Part shown: positions 1-6,955 of the stretch, in pieces
Numbering within the stretch: the first letter of the stretch is position 1
Layout: each line of letters begins with the position of its first letter
Source of the DNA: Bacteroidales bacterium
GTDB taxonomy: Bacteria > Bacteroidota > Bacteroidia > Bacteroidales > ML635J-15
DNA: 64,000 bases
Direction: 5' to 3'
Assembly: GCA_031275085.1 (NCBI GenBank)
Contig: JAISPG010000028.1
Coordinates: 186,001 to 250,000 of the forward strand
The notes under the pieces: model-generated
Seen by the model: only the letters and a program-made list of their open reading frames with translations
Database searches by the model: none
Told to the model about the DNA's origin: nothing
Program-made: the position numbers and the translations under genes

Positions 1-925
1 CTTCATAAGCTCCTAAAATCAATGATCCGCAAATACCACCGAACATTCCTATTAAAAGCCAGGGAATCCTTGAACGTGATTGCCGAAGGACATTATCAGA
101 AAAGTCAACATCTTCGGTAATCCCGGACATTAACTGATAATCCTGTTCTGCTTCTTCACGTATAACATCTACAACATCATCAATAGTAATACGCCCTACC
201 AACCGGCCTATTCCATCAACTACAGGAATAGCCACCAGGTCGTACTTTTCCATTATTTTAGCTACTTCTTCTGCTCCGGCATCAGTTTTCACCGAAATAA
301 TATCAGGATCAAATATACTGTTTATCTTTTGATTGGTGGAACTGAACAAAAGGTCTTTTAATTTAACTGTTCCTTTTAAAACATTTCTGTCATCAACTAC
401 GTATAAATAATAAATCTCATCAATATCTTCAGCCTGGTCACGCATTTCTCCCAACGCCTGTTTTACAGTAAGATTCTCATTAATGGCAACAAGTTCTTTT
501 GCCATCAGACCACCAGCCGTATCTTCATCATAGTTCAGAAGATCTACAATGTCTCCGGCTTGCTCCATGTCTTTCATGTGGGATAATATCTCTTCACTCT
601 TTTCATCGTCAAGATCACCCAAAACATCAGCAGCATCATCGGAATCCATAAGTCCAATCAATTGCTCTGCAATTATTTCACTTGGAATACCAGCCAATAA
701 TTTTGCCTTTTCGTCATCTTCAAGTTCAACAATAACATCGGCAGCTATTTCCGCATCCAGTTGAAGAAATAAAAAACGGGCATCTTCAAGATCTATTTCT
801 TCAAAAAGTTCGGCAATATCGGCAGGGTGCATTTCCTCAAGCAAAAGTTTTACCTGTACACCGTCTTTCGATTCGTAACTCTGACGTAATTTATCAAAAA
901 ACTCTTTACTTAATTCTACACCCAT
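1..925 (-). CDS. mgtE: magnesium transporter MgtE (5' part, runs off the window)
   Basis: Reading leftward from an ATG at 925 there are 308 open codons without a stop before the window edge, so the C-terminal membrane part lies outside. The N-terminal region is acidic and helical and contains the phrase MHPADIAELFEEI, typical of the MgtE N domain. A CBS-pair region follows, and the last visible residues (SRSRIPWLLIGMFGG) are the start of the transmembrane domain. MgtE proteins are Mg2+ channels of the inner membrane, gated by Mg2+ binding to the N and CBS domains. About 140-150 residues should be missing, judged from the usual length near 450. The gene is divergent from the SDR gene at 1141. 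Family call is firm. Confidence 0.93.
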   Translation of the reverse strand, partial: MGVELSKEFFDKLRQSYESKDGVQVKLLLEEMHPADIAELFEEIDLEDARFLFLQLDAEIAADVIVELEDDEKAKLLAGIPSEIIAEQLIGLMDSDDAADVLGDLDDEKSEEILSHMKDMEQAGDIVDLLNYDEDTAGGLMAKELVAINENLTVKQALGEMRDQAEDIDEIYYLYVVDDRNVLKGTVKLKDLLFSSTNQKINSIFDPDIISVKTDAGAEEVAKIMEKYDLVAIPVVDGIGRLVGRITIDDVVDVIREEAEQDYQLMSGITEDVDFSDNVLRQSRSRIPWLLIGMFGGICGSLILGAYE

Positions 926-935
926 TTCTGAAAAA

Positions 936-976
936 TTTAATGCAAATTTAAAATTATCCTTCAAATTTGCATTAAA
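936..976 (-). promoter_or_regulatory. mgtE promoter -7 box inside a 14-bp inverted repeat
   Basis: The arms 936-949 and 963-976 are perfect reverse complements (TTTAATGCAAATTT / AAATTTGCATTAAA), with a 13-nt spacer. On the minus strand the proximal arm carries TAAATTTG (950-943), which fits the Bacteroidota -7 box TAnnTTTG, 18 nt before the mgtE ATG. The overlap of box and palindrome suggests an operator or a short leader hairpin. No M-box-like riboswitch is visible in the short leader. Confidence 0.5.
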
Positions 977-1140
977 AAATATATCTTATGTTGCAAAATT
1001 AATTTAAATCAAATTCAATTTTATTTGAAAATAAAGGGTTTAAAGATTGGATAATTTATTATTAATTTCCGGCTTTTGATTCTTAATTTGTTTTCTTTTA
1101 TAAAAAAAATTAATTTTACTGCTTAAATTTCTAATTAGTT

Positions 1141-1902
1141 ATGAAACGTACAGCTTTAATTTCAGGAGCGACATCCGGTATAGGTCAGGCAATTGCCGAG
1201 TTATTTGCAAAAAATGATTTTAATCTTATTCTCACCGGACGCAGGAATAATAAACTTATTGACCTAAAAGAAAAAATAGAAAGGGATTCCGGTTCCGAAG
1301 TATATATACTTAACTTTGATGTAAGAGATAATTCACAGGTTAATAAAGCAATAGACAGTCTTCCAGAGAAGTGGAAAGATATAGATATCCTGATAAATAA
1401 CGCAGGACTTGCATCCGGACTTGATCCTATTCAGGAAGGAGATATTGAAGACTGGGAAAAAATGATTGATACAAATATAAAAGGATTACTTTATTTAACA
1501 AGAAAAGTATCTCCTGTTATGGTTTCAAGGAAAAAAGGACATATTATCAACATAGGTTCAATTGCAGGTAAGGAAGTTTATCCTAACGGAAATGTGTATT
1601 GCGCAACCAAACATGCGGTTGATGCTCTTACAAAGGCAATGAGAATTGATATGCTGCCTTATAATGTAAAAGTTACTCAGATAGCACCGGGAATGGTAGA
1701 TACCGAATTTTCGACAGTGCGTTTTCATGGTGATAAAACAAGAGCTGATAAGGTATATGAAGGATTAACTCCTTTATATGCAAGTGATATAGCAGAAATT
1801 ATACTTTTTGCTGTTATGCGACCTGCTCATGTATGTCTCAACGATATTGTCGTCACTCCTACAGCACAGGCTTCAGGAATTAATGTTGTACGAAATAAAT
1901 AG
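1141..1902 (+). CDS. SDR-family NAD(P)-dependent oxidoreductase (YdfG-like)
   Basis: This is a 253-residue classical short-chain dehydrogenase/reductase. The cofactor-binding motif GATSGIGQ is at residues 9-16, NNAG at 86-89, and the catalytic Asn111, Ser140, Tyr153 and Lys157 (YCATK) are all present. Arg34-Arg35 after the second beta strand favours NADP(H). It resembles the YdfG group of 3-hydroxy acid/serine dehydrogenases, but the substrate cannot be fixed from sequence. It lies 10 nt upstream of cysQ on the same strand, so the two are probably co-transcribed. Length is normal for the family, and the first ATG follows a 215-nt AT-rich spacer. Confidence 0.9.
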   Translation: MKRTALISGATSGIGQAIAELFAKNDFNLILTGRRNNKLIDLKEKIERDSGSEVYILNFDVRDNSQVNKAIDSLPEKWKDIDILINNAGLASGLDPIQEGDIEDWEKMIDTNIKGLLYLTRKVSPVMVSRKKGHIINIGSIAGKEVYPNGNVYCATKHAVDALTKAMRIDMLPYNVKVTQIAPGMVDTEFSTVRFHGDKTRADKVYEGLTPLYASDIAEIILFAVMRPAHVCLNDIVVTPTAQASGINVVRNK

Positions 1903-1912
1903 TTAAATAAAA

Positions 1913-2713
1913 ATGATGGACAATTATAAAAAAATATTAATTCCACTTGCAATAAAAGCAGGAGAAGAAATAATGAAATTTTTCGGCAGTAATTATATTT
2001 TAAATAAAAAAATCGACGATTCTCCTGTGACCGAAGCTGATCTTGCTGCTAATTCTCTAATACTGGAAGAACTTCAAAAAACGGGATTACCTATCTTAAG
2101 TGAAGAAAGTAAAATTACAGATTTTTATGACAGAAAAAACTGGAAAAAATTCTGGATGATTGATCCTCTTGACGGAACCGGACAATTTATAAATAATGAA
2201 ACTGATTTTACTGTTAATATTGCATTAATTGAAAATAATAATGTAACTGAAGGAATTGTATATCTTCCTGTAAACAAAAAGCTATATTATGGTAATCTGC
2301 AGGACGGAGCAATAAAAATGGATCTTAAATTATCTGAAGAGGCAGAATTTAAACTTCCGTCACACCATAATGAAAATATGGTAATCATTGCAAGTAAATC
2401 AAATTTAACCAATGAAACAAATGACTATCTAAATCAAATTAAAGTATTTATCCCTGATGTCGAAACAATAAATGTAGGTAGTTCATTGAAGTTTTGTAGT
2501 GTTGCTGACGGAGTTGCTGATATTTACCCAAGAATAGGACCTATAAGTGAATGGGATATAGCCGCCGGACATGCAGTGTTAAAATCTGCAGGCGGAAATG
2601 TAATAGACAAACATACCAAAAAAGAAATCGAATATAATACTATAAGCCTTGAAACTCCAGACTTTATTGCATATCAGGATAAACAAAAATTAAATAAAAT
2701 ACTGTTCATATAA
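1913..2713 (+). CDS. cysQ: 3'(2'),5'-bisphosphate nucleotidase CysQ-like
   Basis: This 266-residue protein belongs to the inositol-monophosphatase/CysQ superfamily of Mg2+-dependent phosphatases. The metal-binding motifs are in order: SEES with Glu64/Glu65, DPLDGT at 84-89, and EWDIAAGHAVL around residue 213. The substrate loop reads DPLDGTGQF where CysQ usually has DPLDGTKEF, a small deviation. CysQ hydrolyses 3'-phosphoadenosine-5'-phosphate to AMP, clearing a by-product of sulfate assimilation. No sulfate-assimilation gene is in the window. An ATG-ATG pair leaves the start uncertain by one codon. It is probably the second gene of an operon with the SDR gene. Confidence 0.87.
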   Translation: MMDNYKKILIPLAIKAGEEIMKFFGSNYILNKKIDDSPVTEADLAANSLILEELQKTGLPILSEESKITDFYDRKNWKKFWMIDPLDGTGQFINNETDFTVNIALIENNNVTEGIVYLPVNKKLYYGNLQDGAIKMDLKLSEEAEFKLPSHHNENMVIIASKSNLTNETNDYLNQIKVFIPDVETINVGSSLKFCSVADGVADIYPRIGPISEWDIAAGHAVLKSAGGNVIDKHTKKEIEYNTISLETPDFIAYQDKQKLNKILFI

Positions 2714-2760
2714 TATAAAGAATAAAGTTATTACCTGTTTTTAAGGTTATGGTATAGAAC

Positions 2761-2960
2761 GGACAAACGGGTTAAAGATCTTGAGAAGAGATTTCATACC
2801 ACAGAGATGGAATTATAGATATAAAAAAAGCAATTCACATTTTCTCCAAACAGGCAGGTAATGTATAGTATATATTTATAGATAACAATAGGGGACGTTA
2901 TCCTGTTGAAATTATGGCACGGATGTTAAAGATTAGTCCCCAGTCGTATTATGATCAGGG
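2761..2960 (+). pseudogene. decayed IS3-family transposase remnant (orfA end/orfB start)
   Basis: The stretch has no ORF, but stitched frames read as an IS3-type transposase. One frame gives KRVKDLEKRFHTTEMEL. After a frame change the other gives IKKAIHIFSKQAGNV, a stop, and then RYPVEIMARMLKISPQSYYD. The last phrase is the hallmark of the OrfB start in IS3/IS150-type elements (RYPVxxMCxxLxVSxSxYY). At least two in-frame stops and one frameshift are present. The catalytic DDE region is absent, and I found no terminal inverted repeats. It is a dead fragment between cysQ and hydA, which end towards each other. The rest of the 2714-3024 gap shows nothing else. Confidence 0.75.
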
Positions 2961-3024
2961 CACTTCTCTAAATAAAAACACAATTCCAAATAAAACTACC
3001 CTTTCGAACAGTTTTAAGAAAGGC

Positions 3025-4818
3025 TTAATATTTATTACGTTTAGTATAGTGAGTATGTAACAGCTCATGTGCTTTATGACTATTCGGTTTTCCTAAAAAC
3101 TCCTCATATATTGCAACCACTTCAGGATTATCGTGAGACTTTCTGAGGTCAAGATGAGTATCTTCTTCATATATTGCGGCCATACGTTTTCTACGGATCT
3201 TTTCATTGGTTGGAATTGGTTGTCCGCCGCCACCCAAACATCCTCCCGGGCATGCCATTACTTCTACAAAATGATAAGAAACTTCTTTGTTCTGTATCGC
3301 AGTCATAAGTTTATTTGCATGTGAAAGACTATGAGCAATGGCAACGCTTAATTCTGCACCTTCAAGAAATCCCCATTCCGGTTTTACATTCTGAAGAAGT
3401 ATTTTAGCTTCTTTTATTCCTTCAAAACCACGAACAGGGACAATATCAAGATTTTTAAACGGGACTTCCCTACCTGTTACCAACTCATACGCAGTCCTTA
3501 GTGCAGCTTCCATAACACCGCCTGTCGCACCAAAAATAACAGCAGCTCCAGTTGAAGTTCCCATTATAGAATCATAATTTTCTTCATTAAGTTCTGTAAA
3601 TTCAATACCTGCCTGACGTATCATCATTGCCAGTTCTCTGGTTGTCAACACATAATCAACATCTTTAAAACCGCTGTCACGCATTTCAGGACGGTCAGCT
3701 TCATATTTTTTTGCAGTACACGGCATTATTGACACAGAGACAATATTTTCAGCTTTCAAGCCTTTCTTTTGTGCATAAAAAGTTTTTGCCAGTGCTCCAA
3801 ACATTTGTTGCGGAGATTTACATGTAGATAAATGTGGTAATAATGACGGGAACTTATGTTCTATAAACTTTATCCAGCCTGGAGAACAAGATGTCATTAG
3901 GGGAAGGGCTGTATTTTCTTCTTTTTCCACTAATGCTTTCTGCAATCTGGTAAGCAACTCTGTTCCTTCTTCCATAATAGTCAAATCTGCTGTAAAATCC
4001 GTATCAAGTACAGAATCAAATCCCATACGTTTTAATGCTGCAACCATTTTTCCGGTTACCCTGTTTCCCGGAGCTAAACCGAGGTCTTCGCCGAGGCCTA
4101 CACGCACGGCAGGAGCAGTCTGTACAACAACATGTTTATTCGGATCATTTATCGCATCCCATACCAGATCAATATAATTTTTTTCTACCAATGCTCCGGT
4201 AGGACATCTATTTACACATTGGCCACAATTAGTACAAACAACAGAGTTCATAGACTTTTCGAAAAATGTAGAAATTTTTTGTTTATCGCCTTTATATGCT
4301 ACAGCCAAAGCGCTTACATACTGTAATGATGCACATGTACGTACGCAGCGTTGACAACGGATACATTTACTGTCGTCCTTTATTATTGACGGAGAAGATC
4401 TATCGACCTGGTAATCTTTAAAATTTACTAATTTTAAGAAATTATTTTCATTAACCCTGTATTCATTTGCCAAAGACTGAAGCTCGCACTTTCCGTTCTT
4501 ATAGCAATTAGTACATTCCGAATTATGTTCAGAAAGTAATAGTTCTATAATATGTTTTCTGGCTGTTCTTACTTTTACACTATTTGTAAATATTTCCATT
4601 CCTTCGGAAACAGGGGTTGTACATGCTGCTATCAAGGCACGTGCACCTTTTTGTTCTACTACACAAACTCTACAATTTCCCGCTAAACATAAATCGGAAT
4701 GGTGACATAATGTAGGAACCCGGAAATTTAATTTTTGAGCTGCACCCAAAATTGTTGCGCCTTCTTCTACCGATACCGGTATATCATTAATCTTAAGATT
4801 TACTTCGTATTTTGCCAT
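3025..4818 (-). CDS. hydA: NADH-dependent [FeFe]-hydrogenase catalytic subunit HydA
   Basis: This 597-residue modular [FeFe]-hydrogenase is of the HydA/HndD type. In order it has an N-terminal [2Fe-2S] domain (Cys38, 49, 52, 66), a His-ligated [4Fe-4S] (His98, Cys102, 105, 111), and two [4Fe-4S] ferredoxin motifs (Cys152/155/158/162 and 195/198/201/205). The H-cluster motifs are TSCSPGW (309-315), MPCTAKKYEADRPE (365-378) and MACPGGCLGGGGQP (521-534), followed by the small-subunit-like tail. The reaction is 2H+ + 2e- = H2, with electrons passed from HydB/HydC. The second residue after the ligand cysteine in motif 1 is Ser rather than the proton-relay Cys of clostridial CpI. It is the last gene of hydC-hydB-hydA, 27 nt after hydB. 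No maturase genes (hydEFG) are in the window. Confidence 0.95.
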   Translation of the reverse strand: MAKYEVNLKINDIPVSVEEGATILGAAQKLNFRVPTLCHHSDLCLAGNCRVCVVEQKGARALIAACTTPVSEGMEIFTNSVKVRTARKHIIELLLSEHNSECTNCYKNGKCELQSLANEYRVNENNFLKLVNFKDYQVDRSSPSIIKDDSKCIRCQRCVRTCASLQYVSALAVAYKGDKQKISTFFEKSMNSVVCTNCGQCVNRCPTGALVEKNYIDLVWDAINDPNKHVVVQTAPAVRVGLGEDLGLAPGNRVTGKMVAALKRMGFDSVLDTDFTADLTIMEEGTELLTRLQKALVEKEENTALPLMTSCSPGWIKFIEHKFPSLLPHLSTCKSPQQMFGALAKTFYAQKKGLKAENIVSVSIMPCTAKKYEADRPEMRDSGFKDVDYVLTTRELAMMIRQAGIEFTELNEENYDSIMGTSTGAAVIFGATGGVMEAALRTAYELVTGREVPFKNLDIVPVRGFEGIKEAKILLQNVKPEWGFLEGAELSVAIAHSLSHANKLMTAIQNKEVSYHFVEVMACPGGCLGGGGQPIPTNEKIRRKRMAAIYEEDTHLDLRKSHDNPEVVAIYEEFLGKPNSHKAHELLHTHYTKRNKY

Positions 4819-4845
4819 TTTTCTTAAATTAAATGGTTTGTAATT

Positions 4846-6012
4846 TTAGTAAATTATCTCTTCTTTAAAATTATCAACTATTGATATAAATGGATTGGCA
4901 ACACTTTGACCTAATCCGCACTTAGCTGATAACTTCATTGTTCCGGCAAGTTTCTTCAAATCCTCAAGATATGAAGGATGTTTTTCGCCTCTTTTCACTG
5001 ATTCAATACCCTTTAGTAATTGCCGACAACCTACACGACAAGGAGTACACTGTCCACAGGATTCTTCTTCAAAAAATTCCAGATAATCCTTAAGTACATT
5101 ATACATTGAACGTGTGCTATTGAACAACATCATCGAACCTCCCGTAGGAACACCTTCATAGCCGATTATCATATCCTGAAATTTCTTACGGGGGACACAC
5201 ATACCTGATGCTCCTCCAACCTGAACAGCTTTAGTATCACCATCACCAAATTCCGAAACAAAATCCTCAACAGTCATACCTAATTCCAGTTCATAGATAC
5301 CGGCAGTCGGAGTATCTCCCGAAATTGAGAACACTTTGGACCCGCGTGAATCCTGAGTTCCCATTTCCTTAAACTTTTCAACTCCATATTTCATTATTAT
5401 TGTAGTATAAACCAACGTTTCTACATTATTAATGGATGTAGGTTTTCCGAATAATCCGGCTACTGTAGGATATGGAGGTTTATTCCTCGGTTCTCCTCTT
5501 TTACCTTCTATCGATTCGAACAATGCACTTTCTTCTCCGCATATATAAGCACCTGCCCCCGAACGTATTTCAATATTATAATCGAAACCTTTTTCTTTTA
5601 TTATTTTATTAAATTCAGTTAATTCTTTTTGTAACTTTTTTAACAAAAAATTATATTCAGCTCTCAAATATAAAAATCCTTTTTTAGCTCCTATTGCATA
5701 ACCGGCAATAGCCATTCCCGTATATACTTTATTAGCTACTTTATCCAGTATTTCACGGTCTTTAAAAGTGCCAGGTTCTCCCTCGTCCGCATTGCAAACC
5801 ACATATTTATCGAAAGAGTTCTCACCTTTTGTAAATTTCCATTTCAGACCGGTAGGAAAACCTGCTCCTCCCCGACCTTTCAATCCGGAATCGATCATAT
5901 TCATAATTATTTCATCAGGGTTCATTGATTTCACTTTATCCAGTACGCCGGTCGGGCATTTTCCGTCATCCTCAAATATAAGGTCAACTTTTGTTAGTTT
6001 ATTTTTTTCCAT
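4846..6012 (-). CDS. hydB: hydrogenase NADH-binding flavoprotein subunit HydB (NuoF-like, short)
   Basis: This 388-residue NuoF/51-kDa-like subunit binds FMN and NADH. Visible motifs are GRGGAGFPTGLKW (47-59) and NADEGEPGTFKDRE (74-87) for NADH and FMN, a central SLBB-type region, and SCGQCTPCRVG with a distal Cys for one [4Fe-4S] cluster. Well-known bifurcating HydB/HndC subunits are near 600 residues. They carry an N-terminal thioredoxin-like [2Fe-2S] domain and a C-terminal two-cluster ferredoxin domain, and both are absent here. The gene sits between hydC (32 nt) and hydA (27 nt). I infer electron transfer between NADH and HydA. Ferredoxin-dependent bifurcation looks less likely but cannot be excluded. 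Confidence 0.93.
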   Translation of the reverse strand: MEKNKLTKVDLIFEDDGKCPTGVLDKVKSMNPDEIIMNMIDSGLKGRGGAGFPTGLKWKFTKGENSFDKYVVCNADEGEPGTFKDREILDKVANKVYTGMAIAGYAIGAKKGFLYLRAEYNFLLKKLQKELTEFNKIIKEKGFDYNIEIRSGAGAYICGEESALFESIEGKRGEPRNKPPYPTVAGLFGKPTSINNVETLVYTTIIMKYGVEKFKEMGTQDSRGSKVFSISGDTPTAGIYELELGMTVEDFVSEFGDGDTKAVQVGGASGMCVPRKKFQDMIIGYEGVPTGGSMMLFNSTRSMYNVLKDYLEFFEEESCGQCTPCRVGCRQLLKGIESVKRGEKHPSYLEDLKKLAGTMKLSAKCGLGQSVANPFISIVDNFKEEIIY

Positions 6013-6044
6013 TTCCTTAATTTTTAATTTTTACCATAAGTGAT

Positions 6045-6509
6045 TTACTTTGCAATATACTCTTCAACTATAGCTATTGCTTTTTCGATCGTAAGCTCAG
6101 GAAAAACTTCATCATTTATCAGCATTACCGGACCTCTGTGACACCATCCCATACAATTTGCCTGTAATAAAGTAAATTTTTTGTCTTCAGTTGTTTCTCC
6201 TAATTTTACATTCAAAACTTTTTCCAATGCTTCAATTATTTCATCCTTACCGGATAAATGACATGAAATAGTTTTACAAACTCTGATAACATATTTTCCT
6301 CTCGGAACTACATCAAAAAATGTATAAAAAGTTGTTGTTCCGTAAACTTCTGCCGCCGACAAGTCCAGTGCCTCCGCAACACGAACCATATCATTTTCGG
6401 TAATATAGTTTTTATCTCCTACAATACCCTGAAGTATCGGCATCAGAGCCTGACGTTCCTTACCGAACTTTTCGATCTTTTCTTTAATAATTACATTTAC
6501 ATCTCTCAT
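6045..6509 (-). CDS. hydC: hydrogenase [2Fe-2S] subunit HydC (NuoE-like)
   Basis: This 154-residue protein has the thioredoxin-fold [2Fe-2S] architecture of NuoE/24-kDa subunits. It has an N-terminal helical part, then the cluster ligands in VCKTISC (Cys-x4-Cys) and NCMGWC (Cys-x3-Cys). The motif VYGTTTFYTFF matches the conserved VxxVxTFY region of the family. It probably docks on HydB and relays electrons. It is the first gene of hydCBA and begins 49 nt downstream of an 18-bp palindrome that fits a Rex operator. Length is normal. Confidence 0.93.
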   Translation of the reverse strand: MRDVNVIIKEKIEKFGKERQALMPILQGIVGDKNYITENDMVRVAEALDLSAAEVYGTTTFYTFFDVVPRGKYVIRVCKTISCHLSGKDEIIEALEKVLNVKLGETTEDKKFTLLQANCMGWCHRGPVMLINDEVFPELTIEKAIAIVEEYIAK

Positions 6510-6955
6510 AATTCATCTGGTTTTTAATAATTATCAGTCTTTTGTTACACTTATAACATTGTTATTAAAATAACAACAGCTTTTAGTTTCAGTTTTTATT
6601 TCTTCTTTCAAAAAATTGTAAATTGATTTTCGAATAAACAATGATAAATATCATAATTCAATAAATTTATTTTCAAATAATAAAATAACCTGATTTAATT
6701 ATTAAAAGCATATGAGATATTTATGTAATAAAATAAAGTATTTAGTATATGCATATATATAAAATATTTTAATTATAGTAATATCAGGTAAATAATAGAA
6801 TAATCATGATTATATGTTTTTTATAATATAATTATAGATATTTTCAGTTATTATTTCAACTATTTTATAATATAATTAAAATAAATATCTATATTAATTG
6901 TATATCAAAAAATATTTTATTATACTTGTTCCACTCACAAATAAATTATATTCTT
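6510..6955. other. AT-rich divergent intergenic region (hydC / T9SS cargo)
   Basis: This 446-nt gap between divergent genes is extremely A+T rich and has no coding potential. Apart from the palindrome at 6559-6576, I see a loose match to the Bacteroidota -7 box (TATACTTG, 6921-6928) 27 nt before the cargo gene ATG at 6956. Short self-similar runs of TATAATATAATT occur at 6820-6890 without a clear period. Confidence 0.5.
6559..6576 (-). promoter_or_regulatory. candidate Rex (NADH/NAD+ redox repressor) operator
   Basis: The perfect palindrome TTGTTAT-TAAA-ATAACAA lies 49-66 nt upstream of the hydC ATG. It fits the Rex consensus form TTGTTAnnnnnnTAACAA, the class of sites that often controls NADH-linked fermentative genes. 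The placement before an NADH-dependent hydrogenase makes biological sense. In an A+T-rich spacer a chance palindrome is possible, and no rex gene is in the window. Confidence 0.5.

Noticed and set aside
926..1140. Mg2+ riboswitch (M-box) upstream of mgtE
   Set aside because: The leader from the likely start site is too short, and no multi-stem structure is visible beyond the single inverted repeat.
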